From Gammaproteobacteria bacterium (GTDB lineage Bacteria > Pseudomonadota > Gammaproteobacteria > Pseudomonadales > UBA5518): a stretch of DNA of 64,000 bases. Positions 8,265-17,290 of this stretch are shown here, one piece after another (positions within the stretch are counted from its first letter, which is position 1; each line of letters opens with the position of its first letter). Under the pieces are notes generated by a model. It did not search any database, was not told the origin of the DNA, and saw only the letters and a program-made list of their open reading frames with translations. The position numbers were made by a program, and so were the translations under genes. Location of the stretch: the NCBI GenBank assembly GCA_016718385.1, contig JADKDK010000001.1:248001-312000 (forward strand). Direction: 5' to 3'.

Positions 8265-8936
8265 ATGCAGCCAGACATCGCCTTGCGGGGAAGCTCACCG
8301 TTGCTCGAACTCATCAAATCCGGCGGCTGGGTGATGCTGCCTATCATCCTGGGTTCGATCGCCGCCGTGGCGATCAGCATCGAACGCTGGTGGACGCTCG
8401 ACTACCGCAAGGTGGTGCCGCCGAACACGCTGGCCGAAGTCTGGCAGCTGATCCGCCGCAACGAGCTCTCGCCCGAGCGTCTGCGCACGCTGAAGGCCTC
8501 CTCGCCGCTGGGCCGCATCCTCGCCGCCGGGCTCGCGAACGCCCACGCCGGCCGCGACGTGATGAAGGAGAGCATCGAGGAAGCCGCGAGCCACGTGATC
8601 CACGACCTCGAGCGCTACCTGAACTCGCTGGGCACGATCGCCGCGATCGAGCCGCTGCTCGGCCTGCTCGGCACCGTGCTCGGGATGATCCAGGTCTTCT
8701 CCGACGTGATGCTGCACGGCACGGGCAATGCGGAACTGCTGGCCGGCGGCATCTCGAAGGCGCTGATCACCACCGCGGCCGGCCTGATCGTCGCGATTCC
8801 CGCGCTGATGCTGCACCGCCACTTCCTGCGCCGCGTCGACACCATCGTGGTCGGTCTCGAGCAGGAGGCGATCAAGCTGGTCGATGCCATGCACGGCGGG
8901 CGTCCGGTCGATGTGCGCGAGAACCCGGGCACGTGA
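8265..8936 (+). CDS. exbB: MotA/TolQ/ExbB proton-channel family protein
   Basis: The channel-forming subunit of an ExbB-ExbD motor that uses the proton gradient to energise TonB or Tol-type work across the envelope. Three transmembrane segments are visible: WVMLPIILGSIAAVAISIE near the N-terminus, GTIAAIEPLLGLLGTVLGMI in the middle and ALITTAAGLIVAIPALMLH near the C-terminus, with the family signature LLGLLGTVLGMI. ATG 8265 has AAAGG eight bases upstream. A TTG at 8301 would give the family-like start LLELIKSGGW and remains an alternative. The stop overlaps the exbD start by four bases (GTGA), so the two are coupled. Confidence 0.9.
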   Translation: MQPDIALRGSSPLLELIKSGGWVMLPIILGSIAAVAISIERWWTLDYRKVVPPNTLAEVWQLIRRNELSPERLRTLKASSPLGRILAAGLANAHAGRDVMKESIEEAASHVIHDLERYLNSLGTIAAIEPLLGLLGTVLGMIQVFSDVMLHGTGNAELLAGGISKALITTAAGLIVAIPALMLHRHFLRRVDTIVVGLEQEAIKLVDAMHGGRPVDVRENPGT

Positions 8937-9355
8937 AGTTCCGCCGCCGTCACCGCGTCGAGGTCGGGCTCGACATCACGCCATTGATCGACGTGGTGTT
9001 CCTGATGCTGATTTTCTTCATGGTCTCGACGACCTTCACGCGCGAGGCGCACCTGCAGATCAGCCTGCCGGAAGCCGATGCCGCGCCGGCCCTCGACGAG
9101 AAGGATGGACTCGAACTGATCGTCGCTGCTTCCGGCTCCTACGCGCTCAACGGCAAGGTGCTGGTGAATTCGCGCATCGAGACGCTGCTGGCCGCGCTGG
9201 GCGAGGCCTCCGGCGGCGACGTGACGCAGCCGCTGGTGATCACGGCCGACGCCAAGACGCCGCACGAACTGGTGGTGCGCGCCATGGACGCGGCCGGCCG
9301 CCTCGGCTTCTCGCGCCTCAGCATCACGACGCGGCTGCCACAGGAGGGCGGCTGA
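8933..9355 (+). CDS. exbD: ExbD/TolR-family energy transducer
   Basis: The 140-residue partner of the upstream ExbB-like channel, starting at GTG 8933 inside the exbB stop. The short cytoplasmic N-terminus (KFRRRHRVEVGLDITPLIDV) leads into a single transmembrane helix VVFLMLIFFMVSTTF. The helix carries the conserved Asp of the family (PLIDVVF), which is essential for proton use in ExbD. The periplasmic domain ends with a typical ADAKTPHELVVRAMDAAG strand-helix. In many gammaproteobacteria this exbB-exbD pair precedes msbA/lpxK and kdsB; here kdsB follows directly. Confidence 0.92.
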   Translation: MKFRRRHRVEVGLDITPLIDVVFLMLIFFMVSTTFTREAHLQISLPEADAAPALDEKDGLELIVAASGSYALNGKVLVNSRIETLLAALGEASGGDVTQPLVITADAKTPHELVVRAMDAAGRLGFSRLSITTRLPQEGG

Positions 9356-9404
9356 GGTTTTCCGTGCTCCGTCGACCCGCGCCATATTTCCCGAGGAACC
9401 CAGC

Positions 9405-10169
9405 GTGACATTCAGCGTAATCATCCCCGCGCGATTCGCTTCCACCCGGCTTCCCGGCAAGCCGCTGCTCGATATTGCGGGGCAGCCGATGATCCGCCAC
9501 GTCTGGGAGCGCGCGCGGCGCAGCAGCGCCGCGCGCGTGGTGATCGCGACCGACGACGAGCGCATCCTCGAAGCCGCGCGCGCATTCGGCGCCGAGGTCT
9601 GTCTCACGGGCGCCCACCACCAGTCCGGCACCGACCGGCTGCAGGAGACCGTCGCGACGCTGGGCCTCGGCGCCGCTGAGATCGTGGTGAACGTGCAGGG
9701 CGACGAGCCGCTGATTCCGCCCGCGGTGATCGACCAGGTCGCGGCGAACCTCGCGGCGAACCGTGCGCATGGCATCGCCACGCTGTGCGAGGAGATCACC
9801 GCGATCGGGCACTTCCTCGATCCCAACGTGGTGAAGGTGGTGTGCGCCGAGGACGGCAGCGCGCTCTATTTCAGCCGCGCGCCGATTCCCTGGCCGCGCG
9901 ATGCCTTCGCGCGCTCGCGCGAGGAAATACCCGAGCGGCTTCGGGCGCAGCGCCACATCGGCATCTATGCCTACCGCGTGGATTTCCTGAACCGCTTCGT
10001 CGCCTGGCCGGTGGGCACGCTGGAAGGTTTTGAATCGCTGGAGCAATTGCGCGCGCTCGAGCACGGGGTCCGCATCCACGTCGCGCAGGCCTGCGCGCCG
10101 ATTCCCGGCGGCGTGGACACGCCTGCGGACCTCGCGCGCGTCGATGCGCTGTTGCGTGCCCACGGCTGA
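9405..10169 (+). CDS. kdsB: 3-deoxy-manno-octulosonate cytidylyltransferase
   Basis: KdsB couples KDO to CMP for lipopolysaccharide inner-core synthesis in the cytoplasm. The protein has 254 residues from GTG 9405, with GAGGA upstream. The nucleotidyltransferase N-terminus FSVIIPARFASTRLPGKPL and the motifs VVIATDDERI, HQSGTDRL and VVNVQGDEPLIPP are canonical. YFSRAPIPWPRD and HIGIYAYR also match the family, as does the C-terminal GVDTPADLARV. Its presence shows that the organism makes LPS, so it is Gram-negative. Confidence 0.97.
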   Translation: MTFSVIIPARFASTRLPGKPLLDIAGQPMIRHVWERARRSSAARVVIATDDERILEAARAFGAEVCLTGAHHQSGTDRLQETVATLGLGAAEIVVNVQGDEPLIPPAVIDQVAANLAANRAHGIATLCEEITAIGHFLDPNVVKVVCAEDGSALYFSRAPIPWPRDAFARSREEIPERLRAQRHIGIYAYRVDFLNRFVAWPVGTLEGFESLEQLRALEHGVRIHVAQACAPIPGGVDTPADLARVDALLRAHG

Positions 10170-10297
10170 AGATCGCTGCGGCTGTCGGTCCGCTGGCCGG
10201 GCCGGGATGTATTGTCAATGGTCCGGCAGGCGATCATGGTAGACACCTGGATTCGCCGTGCCGCATCCCGGCGGCACGCCAGCGAGGAGAAAGCGTC

Positions 10298-12319
10298 ATG
10301 GCGCGGGTACAGGAATTCTTGCGGCGCCATCATGGCGACATGGATTTTCGCCCTGCGTGGGAATCCGGGGCGCGCCTCGCCAATCGCCGGCGGCTGGTCG
10401 TGTTCACCGGCGTGTTCGTCGTGCTCTGCGTTCTCAGCCTCGCCTACACCTTTCTGCGCGCGCCGCAATACCGCGCGCTGACGCTGCTGCAGATCACGCC
10501 CGGCGCCGCCGCGCCGCGGCCCATCGAAACCGTGTCGGTGCAATCGGCCGCGCCGGGCGCCGAGAGCGACAAGCCCTTCCTGACCGAGGTGCAGGTGCTC
10601 GGCAGCCGACCCGTGCTCGAGCAGACCGTCGCGCGTCTGGCGCGTGACGGCCACGATCTCGCCGCCCTCGGCGAGGACCCGGTCGCCGCGATGCAGGCGA
10701 TGATCCGGGTGAGTCCCGTGAGCGGTACCGCGGTGGTCGAGATGAGCGCGACGGGCGCGCAGGCCGGATTGCTGGCGCCGCTGCTGAACACGGCGGTCGA
10801 TGCCTACCGCGAACACCTGGCCGCAACGGCGCGCGAGTCCATTGCCGGGGTGCTGGCGGGCTCGGACGAGGAGATACGGAAGCTCGAACGCCGGGTCGCC
10901 GAGAAGAACGACGAGGTCGAGGCGTTCCGGATCGCGCACGATATCGTGTCGCTCGAGCGCGAGGAGAACCAGGTGCTCGCGCGCGTGCGCGGTGTCGCGG
11001 CCTCGCTGAACACGGCCAACGAACGGGTCGCGGTCGCCGAGGGCCGCCTGCGATCGGTCAGCGAGGCGATGGCCGCCGGCAGCGCGGTGACGCGTTCGCG
11101 CGACGATCCGACGCTGGCCAACCTCGAGCAGCGCGCCTCGCAGATACGCGAGGACCTGGGCGAACTGGAGCGCAACTACACGTCCGACTACATGAGTCTG
11201 GATCCCAACATAAAGGCCAAGCGCGATCGCCTCGCGGAGCTGGAGCGCCAGATCGCGGTGCAGCGCGGCCTGAATGCGCAGGCCGCGCTGGCCGAGGCGA
11301 GGGAAGAGCTGGCGAGCGCCCGCGAGATGGCGGCGCGCATACGTCAGCAGGAGGCCTCGGATCGCGATGTGGTGCAGGAGTTCAGCGCCCGCTTCAACGA
11401 GTACAAGGCGCTGCAGGACGAGCTGACGGAACTCCAGACGCTCTACCGCGCGGCGACGCAGCGCAAGGTGCGGCTGGAGGCGAGCGAGCGCGAGCGCATG
11501 CCCTCGGTGCAGGTGCTGGAAGCCGCGACAACGCCGCTGACGGCCTGGCGTCCGCTCTACGCGCGTGATGCCGGCATCGCGGTTGCCGGTTCTTTCGTGC
11601 TGGCGCTGCTGGCGATGTGGTTCGTCGAGCTCTTCAACCGTCTCGAGCCGCAGCCCTCGGTGCTGATCTCTCAGCCCGGCGGGCCGCTGCTCGGCGCCGC
11701 GGCACCGGTTGCCGCGCTGGCCGGAGCGGCCAACCGGATGCTCGAGGTCCCCGAGAGGGCGTTGCTCCCGGCGGGGCCGGTGCTGCCGGCTGAGTTGGCG
11801 CCCGGGGAGGTGGCCGAACTGCTGCATGCCGCCACTGCGGAGGGCCGGCTCGGTATGCTGCTGATCCTGAGCGGCGCCAGCCCGGAGGAGGCCCTGGCCC
11901 TAAGCTGGGACGACGTGGACCTCGAGCGGCAGGTTGTGGCCATCCGCGGCGATTCGGCGCGCCAGTTACCGCTGAGTGCGCCGTTGCGCGCGGCGCTCGG
12001 CGCGCGCGAGGCCTGCTCCGGCGCGCCGCTGCTGGCCGATGCCCAGGGCCGCGCGCTCGCCATGGACGGGCTGCATGCCGCGATCCTCTGCGCGGCGCAC
12101 GATGCCGGCATCGGGCATGCCGGCGTGGTGACGCCCGCGGCGCTGCGGCACACCTTCATCGCCTTCCTCGTGCGCCAGGGTGTGCGCTTCGCCGATCTCG
12201 CCCAACTCGTCGGCCGGCTGCCGGCCGAGACCCTGGCCGCCTACAGCAGCCTGTCGCCGGCGGGTCCGCGCGTACCGCTGGAGCAGGTCGAGCGCGTGAT
12301 GCCCGCGCTGCAGGTCTGA
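10298..12319 (+). CDS. Wzz/GumC-like chain-length protein fused to a degenerate tyrosine-recombinase domain
   Basis: A 673-residue protein, start ATG 10298 with GAGGAG upstream. Residues about 33-53 and 425-445 are transmembrane segments bracketing a periplasmic Wzz domain with long coiled coils (about 170-400), as in polysaccharide co-polymerases that set exopolysaccharide chain length. There is no Wzc-type Walker A kinase domain. Instead, residues about 505-673 fold by motif like the catalytic domain of tyrosine recombinases: SGASPEEALALSWDDVDLE, TPAALRHTFIAFLVRQG and LVGRLPAETLAAYS. Of the five catalytic residues only Arg617 and Tyr649 remain; Arg I is Ser528, the HxxR His is Ala614 and the third-box His is Arg640. 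It is therefore probably not an active recombinase. It lies between kdsB and a low-molecular-weight phosphatase. A DNA- or protein-binding role of the C-terminal domain is only inference. Confidence 0.85.
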   Translation: MARVQEFLRRHHGDMDFRPAWESGARLANRRRLVVFTGVFVVLCVLSLAYTFLRAPQYRALTLLQITPGAAAPRPIETVSVQSAAPGAESDKPFLTEVQVLGSRPVLEQTVARLARDGHDLAALGEDPVAAMQAMIRVSPVSGTAVVEMSATGAQAGLLAPLLNTAVDAYREHLAATARESIAGVLAGSDEEIRKLERRVAEKNDEVEAFRIAHDIVSLEREENQVLARVRGVAASLNTANERVAVAEGRLRSVSEAMAAGSAVTRSRDDPTLANLEQRASQIREDLGELERNYTSDYMSLDPNIKAKRDRLAELERQIAVQRGLNAQAALAEAREELASAREMAARIRQQEASDRDVVQEFSARFNEYKALQDELTELQTLYRAATQRKVRLEASERERMPSVQVLEAATTPLTAWRPLYARDAGIAVAGSFVLALLAMWFVELFNRLEPQPSVLISQPGGPLLGAAAPVAALAGAANRMLEVPERALLPAGPVLPAELAPGEVAELLHAATAEGRLGMLLILSGASPEEALALSWDDVDLERQVVAIRGDSARQLPLSAPLRAALGAREACSGAPLLADAQGRALAMDGLHAAILCAAHDAGIGHAGVVTPAALRHTFIAFLVRQGVRFADLAQLVGRLPAETLAAYSSLSPAGPRVPLEQVERVMPALQV

Positions 12320-12443
12320 TCGATCCGAATTGCCGCATTCCGGAGCGAGACCGCGGGCGCATGCATTCGCGGGCGGTCGAAGGGCCCGGCGGCGATCGGA
12401 TACACTGCGCGCCATCGCGTTTTTCACGGGAATCAGGGCTTCG

Positions 12444-12932
12444 ATGCGGGACAGTCAGCGCGTTTCGGTACTTTTCGTCTGCCTTGGCAACATCTGCAGA
12501 TCGCCCACCGCCGATGCGGTGCTGGGGCGCAAGGTCGAGGCGCTCGGGCTGCAGTCGCGGCTGCTGGTGGATTCTGCCGGTACCGGTGACTGGCACGTCG
12601 GGGAGCCGCCCGACCCGCGCGCGCAGCAACATGCCGCGCGCCGCGGCTACGACCTATCGGCGTTGCGCGCCCGACAGGTCGCGGTCGAGGATTTCCACCG
12701 TTTCGACTTCATCCTCGCGATGGACCGCAACAACCTGGCGGAACTGGAGCGCATGCGCCCGCGCGGTCACGCTGGCGAGCTCGGGCTGTTCCTGCGCTAC
12801 GGCGGCGATGCGCGCGCCCTGGAAGTGCCGGATCCGTACTACGGCGGCGAGCAGGGCTTCGAGGAGGTGCTCGACCTGATCGAGGAGGCCGCCGACGGGC
12901 TGCTGGCGCACATCCGCCGCACGCGTCTCTGA
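12444..12932 (+). CDS. Low-molecular-weight protein-tyrosine phosphatase
   Basis: A 162-residue phosphatase from ATG 12444. The P-loop CLGNICRSP gives the nucleophile Cys13 and the phosphate-binding Arg19. The general acid Asp is in VPDPYYGG near the C-terminus, the expected spacing for this family. Such enzymes, including Wzb/Etp, dephosphorylate tyrosine kinases of exopolysaccharide export, and the gene follows a Wzz-like gene. On the other hand, a phosphatase directly before murB is a common gammaproteobacterial arrangement, so the link to the Wzz-like protein is not certain. It ends three bases before the murB start. Confidence 0.94.
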   Translation: MRDSQRVSVLFVCLGNICRSPTADAVLGRKVEALGLQSRLLVDSAGTGDWHVGEPPDPRAQQHAARRGYDLSALRARQVAVEDFHRFDFILAMDRNNLAELERMRPRGHAGELGLFLRYGGDARALEVPDPYYGGEQGFEEVLDLIEEAADGLLAHIRRTRL

Positions 12933-12935
12933 GCC

Positions 12936-13943
12936 ATGCGCATCGAGGCCGACGTCCCGCTCGCGCACTGCAACACGCTGCGTCTGCCCGCGCGTGCCGA
13001 GTGGTGCGCCACCGTCGCGAGCGGCGACGAGTTGCGCGAGGCGCTCGATTTCGCGCGAACGCGCCGGCTCGCGCTGTGCGTGCTCGGCGGCGGCAGCAAC
13101 GTGGTGCTGCGCGAGCGCATCGGCGGCTGCGTGCTGCGCATGCAGCTCACGGGCGAGGAGCTGCTGGAGGAAGCGCCCGGGCACGTGCGCGTGCGCGTCG
13201 CGGCCGGGGTCCAATGGCATGGCTTCGTGCTGGCCTGCCACCGCCGCGGCTGGCACGGTCTGGAAAATCTCGCGCTGATCCCCGGTACCGTCGGCGCCGC
13301 GCCGATCCAGAACATCGGCGCCTATGGCGTCGAGGTGCAGGAGTTCGTCGAGGCGGTCGGAGCGGTGGACCGCGCGAGCGGAGAGGCGCTGCGGCTCACT
13401 CACGCCGACTGCCGCTTCGCGTACCGTCACAGCATCTTCAAGAGCGAGCTGGCCGAGCGAATCGTCATCACCGACCTCACGCTGCGCCTGCCGCGCGCGC
13501 GCGGGCCGCGCAGCGATTACCCGGCGCTGCGCGCGGCGCTGGGGGCCGTCGCGGATCCTTCGCCCGCCGACGTGCTGGAAGCGGTGATGCGTATCCGCCG
13601 CGAGCGCCTGCCCGATCCCGCGGTGCTGCCCAACGTCGGCAGTTTCTTCAAGAACCCGGTCATCGGGCGCGCGCGTTTCGAGCGTTTGCGCGCCGAGCAT
13701 CCCGGCGTGGTGCACTGGGCAGCCGGCGACGTCGTGAAGCTCGCGGCGGCGTGGCTGGTGGAGCAGGCCGGCGGCAAGGGCATGCGCCAGGGGGCGGCGC
13801 GGGTGCACGAGCGCCAGGCGCTGGTGCTGGTCAACGAGGGGGGAGCCACCGCGGCGCAAGTGCTGGGGCTGGCCTCGCGCATCGCCACGGCGGTGCGTGA
13901 ACGTTTCGGCATCGATCTCGAGATCGAGCCGGCGGTCTACTGA
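12936..13943 (+). CDS. murB: UDP-N-acetylenolpyruvoylglucosamine reductase
   Basis: MurB reduces UDP-GlcNAc-enolpyruvate to UDP-MurNAc with FAD and NADPH in peptidoglycan synthesis. The protein has 335 residues and matches the E. coli (type I) form. Visible motifs are the FAD-binding CVLGGGSNVVLRE and the NLALIPGTVGAAPIQNIGAYG loop. YRHSIFK contains the Tyr insertion of type I enzymes. LPNVGSFFKNPV carries the catalytic Ser that protonates the product, and a C-terminal Glu falls in the FGIDLEIEPAVY end. It is separated by three bases from the upstream phosphatase and one base from the downstream AlkB-like gene. Confidence 0.96.
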   Translation: MRIEADVPLAHCNTLRLPARAEWCATVASGDELREALDFARTRRLALCVLGGGSNVVLRERIGGCVLRMQLTGEELLEEAPGHVRVRVAAGVQWHGFVLACHRRGWHGLENLALIPGTVGAAPIQNIGAYGVEVQEFVEAVGAVDRASGEALRLTHADCRFAYRHSIFKSELAERIVITDLTLRLPRARGPRSDYPALRAALGAVADPSPADVLEAVMRIRRERLPDPAVLPNVGSFFKNPVIGRARFERLRAEHPGVVHWAAGDVVKLAAAWLVEQAGGKGMRQGAARVHERQALVLVNEGGATAAQVLGLASRIATAVRERFGIDLEIEPAVY

Positions 13944-13944
13944 G

Positions 13945-14538
13945 ATGGACGGCGGCTGCGAGCGCTTCGATCCGGGCGACGGCGCACTGGCGCTCTACGC
14001 GCAGGCCTTCGTCGCCGAGGCGCCGGCATGGTTCGCCGCGCTGATGGCGGAAGTCCGCTGGGAACAGCACTGGCTCTCGCTGTTCGGCCGACGCATCGCC
14101 GCGCCGCGCCTGAGCGCGTGGTATGCCGAGCCCGGCTGCAGCTACCGCTATTCGGGGCTGAGCCTGGCGGCGCAGCCCTTCACGCCGGTCCTGGCGCAGA
14201 TCCGCGCGTGCACCGAGGCGCTGGCCGGCCACGGCTTCAACAGCGTGCTGCTGAATCTCTATCGCGACGGCGCCGACGGCATGTCCTGGCACAGCGACGA
14301 CGAGCCCGAGCTCGGGCCGGCGCCGCTGATCGCCTCCGTGAGTCTCGGCGCCACGCGGCGCTTGCTGCTGCGCCGGCGCGATGCGCACGACGCTCGCCTC
14401 GGCCTCGACCTCGGCGACGGCTCGCTGCTGCTGATGGAGCCGCCGCTGCAGTGTTACTGGCAGCACAGCGTCCCCAAGACCCGGCGTGCGGTGGGGCCCC
14501 GCATCAACCTGACCTGGCGCCGGATCCTGACGCGCTGA
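13945..14538 (+). CDS. AlkB-family 2-oxoglutarate/Fe(II) dioxygenase
   Basis: A 197-residue dioxygenase starting at ATG 13945, one base after the murB stop. It has the iron ligands His116 and Asp118 in SWHSDDE and His174 in YWQHSVPKT. The 2-oxoglutarate-binding Arg186 and the second conserved Arg192 lie in RINLTWRR. The NLYRDGADGMSWHSDDE block resembles the ALKBH2/3-like subfamily, which repairs alkylated bases by oxidative demethylation. FNSVLLNLY and SLGATRRLLLRRR are also typical. The start is placed after murB because the longer open frame lies inside murB in another frame. Confidence 0.92.
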   Translation: MDGGCERFDPGDGALALYAQAFVAEAPAWFAALMAEVRWEQHWLSLFGRRIAAPRLSAWYAEPGCSYRYSGLSLAAQPFTPVLAQIRACTEALAGHGFNSVLLNLYRDGADGMSWHSDDEPELGPAPLIASVSLGATRRLLLRRRDAHDARLGLDLGDGSLLLMEPPLQCYWQHSVPKTRRAVGPRINLTWRRILTR

Positions 14539-14691
14539 GCGGCGAGCGCGGCGCTGCGCGCGTCGGTCGTAGCCCGAATGGGACTCGACGGCGTGCCGGG
14601 AGTTGTAATAGCGTCGCTTCCCCGTGATTGCAAACGCGCCACCGAGCACGCAGTACAGCGGCGTTCCCTGCACCGATTGGAGGGGCCACGT

Positions 14692-15333
14692 GTGTCCAAA
14701 GCTCCCGTATCGCGCGACATCGGCGTGCTCGTGGTGGATGACCAGTACATCGTGCGCCGCGGCATCATCAGTACCCTTGCCGATATTCCCGGCATGCGCT
14801 GCATTGGCGAGGCTGCATGCGGCGAGGAGGCGGTCACCCTCGCGCGGGCCCTGCTCCCCGATATCGTGCTGATGGACTTGCGCATGCCCGGCATCGGCGG
14901 GCTGGAGGCGGCGCGACGCATCGGTATCGCGTTGCCCGCGACGCGCATCATCGCGGTGACCGCCTGGGACAGCGAGCCGTCGCAGCGGCTGTGCCGCAGT
15001 CGCATCGCGGCCTGCGTCAGCAAGGACGTGCGAGCGCCCGAACTGGAGGCGACGATCCGTCGCGTGCTGGCACCGCGCCAGCGGATTGCGACGCCCGGTG
15101 AGGCGGAAATGCCGGCGAATCCCTTCGACCGGTTGAGCAGCCGCGAGATGCAGGTCTGCGCGCTGTTGCTCGCGGGCCGTCGCGCGCCGCAGATCGGGCT
15201 GGAGATGTTCATCGCCGTCAAGACGGTGCACACCTTCCGCTACCGCATCTTCGGCAAGCTCGGGGTCTGCGGTGACATAGAACTCGCGAAGCTCGCCGCC
15301 AGCCACGGACTGATCGGCGGGCAACCCGCCTGA
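14692..15333 (+). CDS. gacA: GacA/UvrY-type response regulator
   Basis: A 213-residue two-component response regulator of the NarL/FixJ type, GTG start at 14692 with GGAGG nine bases upstream. The receiver domain has the acidic pair Asp16-Asp17, phosphoacceptor Asp62 in IVLMDLRMPG, and the conserved Lys in CVSKDV. The C-terminal LuxR-type helix-turn-helix reads LSSREMQVCALLLAGRRAPQ then VKTVHTFRYRIF. Its position directly before uvrC and pgsA is the classic gacA/uvrY-uvrC order. GacA with sensor GacS controls Csr/Rsm small RNAs, secondary metabolism and biofilm genes; the sensor is not in this window. Confidence 0.92.
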   Translation: MSKAPVSRDIGVLVVDDQYIVRRGIISTLADIPGMRCIGEAACGEEAVTLARALLPDIVLMDLRMPGIGGLEAARRIGIALPATRIIAVTAWDSEPSQRLCRSRIAACVSKDVRAPELEATIRRVLAPRQRIATPGEAEMPANPFDRLSSREMQVCALLLAGRRAPQIGLEMFIAVKTVHTFRYRIFGKLGVCGDIELAKLAASHGLIGGQPA

Positions 15334-15430
15334 GGCGTTGGCGCGAGCGCCGCCGCGCGGGCGCCGTGCGCGGGCCGCTATAATCCCCCCCGCCGCGTCG
15401 CGGAGAGCGCGGCTCCACCGGGGATTCATC

Positions 15431-17257
15431 GTGACGGGCTTCGACGCAGCCTCCTTCCTGCGCAATCTCACCGAGCTGCCCGGCGTCTACCAGATGTACG
15501 ACGCTGCGGGCACACTGCTCTACGTGGGCAAGGCGCGCAACCTGCGCAAGCGCGTCGCGAGCTATTTCCGTGGCACCGGGCTGGGCGCCAAGACCGAGGC
15601 GCTGGTGGCGCGCATCGCCGAGATCCAGGTGACCGTTACCGGCAGCGAAACCGGGGCGCTGCTGCTCGAGCAGAACCTGATCAAGAGCCAGCATCCGCCT
15701 TACAACATCCTGCTGCGCGACGACAAGTCGTATCCCTACATCTTCCTGTCGCAGCAGGAGACCTTCCCCCGGCTCGGTTTCCACCGCGGCGCCAAGCGTG
15801 CGACAGGGCGCTATTTCGGTCCCTTTCCCAGCTCCACGGCAGTGCGCGAGAGCCTCAACCTGCTGCAGAAGATCTTCCGCGTGCGCCAGTGCGAGGACAG
15901 CTTTTTCCGCAACCGCTCGCGTCCCTGCCTGCAGTACCAGATCGGGCGCTGCTCCGGGCCCTGCGTGGGCCTGGTGGGTGAAGCGGAGTACGCCGAGTCG
16001 GTGCGCCACACGGCGCAGTTCCTGGAGGGCCGGAGCACCGAACTCGCCGGCGAGCTCGCCGATGCCATGGAGCGCGCCGCCGCCGGGCTCGACTTCGAGC
16101 GTGCCGCGGTGCTGCGCGACCAGATCCGCAGCCTGCAGGCGGTGCGCGAAAAGCAGGTCATCGAGAGCGGCGACGGCATGGTCGACGTGATCGCCGCGGC
16201 CGCGGGTCCGGGTGCGGCCTGCGTGCACGTGCTGTTCGTGCGCGACGGGCGCATCCTGGGCAGCAAGAGCTTCTTCCCGCGCTGCCGGCTGGAGGAGAGC
16301 GCGGCCGAGCTGCTGTCGGCTTTCGTGCCGCAGTTCTATCTCGGGGCCAGCGGCGAACGCGAGATCCCGCGCGAGATCCTGCTCGGCGAGGAGCTGGCCG
16401 ATGCCGAGGTGCTGGCCGAGGTGCTGAGCGACGCATCCGGGCGCAAGGTCGCGCTCAGCGCGCGCGTGCGCGCTTCGCGCAGCCAGTGGCTGAAGCTCGC
16501 GACCCAGACCGCGCAACAGAACCTGGGCGGCTACCTGGCCAACCGCAAGCGCATCCACGAGCAACTCGGCGAACTGCAGGAGGCGCTCGGCCTGGACAGC
16601 GTGCCCGAGCGCATCGAGTGCTTCGACATCAGCCACAGCGGCGGTGAGCTCGCGGTGGCCTCCTGCGTGGTGTTCGACGCCGGTGGGCCGCTGAAGTCCG
16701 ACTATCGACGCTTCAATATCGAGGGCATCACGCCGGGCGACGATTACGCCGCCATGCGCCAGGCGCTGGAGCGCCGCTACACGCGCCTGAAATCGGGCGA
16801 GGGCAAGCTGCCCGACCTGCTGCTGATCGACGGCGGCAAGGGTCAGATGGCGCAGGCGCTGGACGTGCTGGAGGAACTGCAGATCGAAGGCGTCACGGTA
16901 ACGGCCGTGGCCAAGGGCACCACGCGCAAGCCGGGCCTGGAGACGCTGATCGTCGGCAAGGCGCGCCGCGAACTGGTGCTCGCGCCGGACTCCACCGCGC
17001 TGCACCTGATCCAGCAGGTGCGCGACGAGGCGCACCGTTTCGCGATCAGCGCGCTGCAGAAGCGACGTGCCAGGAAGAGCGGTGCGTCGTCACTCGAGGA
17101 CATTCCCGGCGTGGGGCCGCGACGCCGGCGCGAACTGCTGCGCTATTTCGGCGGTATCCAGGGCATCGAGCGGGCCAGCGTGGAGGAACTCGCGCGTGTG
17201 CCGGGCATCAGCAGAAAAATCGCCGAGGATGTTTATGCGACCTTCCACAATCAATAG
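15431..17257 (+). CDS. uvrC: Excinuclease ABC subunit C
   Basis: UvrC makes both incisions in nucleotide excision repair after recruitment by UvrB. The protein has 608 residues from GTG 15431. The N-terminal GIY-YIG nuclease domain (GVYQMYDAAG, then LLYVGKARNLRKRV) makes the 3' cut. A Cys-containing region (CLQYQIGRCSGPC) follows, and then the UVR helical hairpin near residues 205-235 (DFERAAVLRDQIRSLQ). The RNase H-like domain holds the catalytic Asp residues (ECFDISHSGG and LLLIDGGKGQ). Tandem helix-hairpin-helix motifs end the protein (EDIPGVGPRRRREL and LARVPGISRKIAEDV). Confidence 0.97.
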   Translation: MTGFDAASFLRNLTELPGVYQMYDAAGTLLYVGKARNLRKRVASYFRGTGLGAKTEALVARIAEIQVTVTGSETGALLLEQNLIKSQHPPYNILLRDDKSYPYIFLSQQETFPRLGFHRGAKRATGRYFGPFPSSTAVRESLNLLQKIFRVRQCEDSFFRNRSRPCLQYQIGRCSGPCVGLVGEAEYAESVRHTAQFLEGRSTELAGELADAMERAAAGLDFERAAVLRDQIRSLQAVREKQVIESGDGMVDVIAAAAGPGAACVHVLFVRDGRILGSKSFFPRCRLEESAAELLSAFVPQFYLGASGEREIPREILLGEELADAEVLAEVLSDASGRKVALSARVRASRSQWLKLATQTAQQNLGGYLANRKRIHEQLGELQEALGLDSVPERIECFDISHSGGELAVASCVVFDAGGPLKSDYRRFNIEGITPGDDYAAMRQALERRYTRLKSGEGKLPDLLLIDGGKGQMAQALDVLEELQIEGVTVTAVAKGTTRKPGLETLIVGKARRELVLAPDSTALHLIQQVRDEAHRFAISALQKRRARKSGASSLEDIPGVGPRRRRELLRYFGGIQGIERASVEELARVPGISRKIAEDVYATFHNQ

Positions 17258-17290
17258 AATGAATCAAAACCGCCGCCCGGTGAGCCATCG

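Noticed and set aside
11800..12319. An integrase marking a mobile element
   Set aside because: The recombinase-like domain is part of a membrane protein and has lost three of five catalytic residues; no attachment-site repeats or other mobile genes are nearby.
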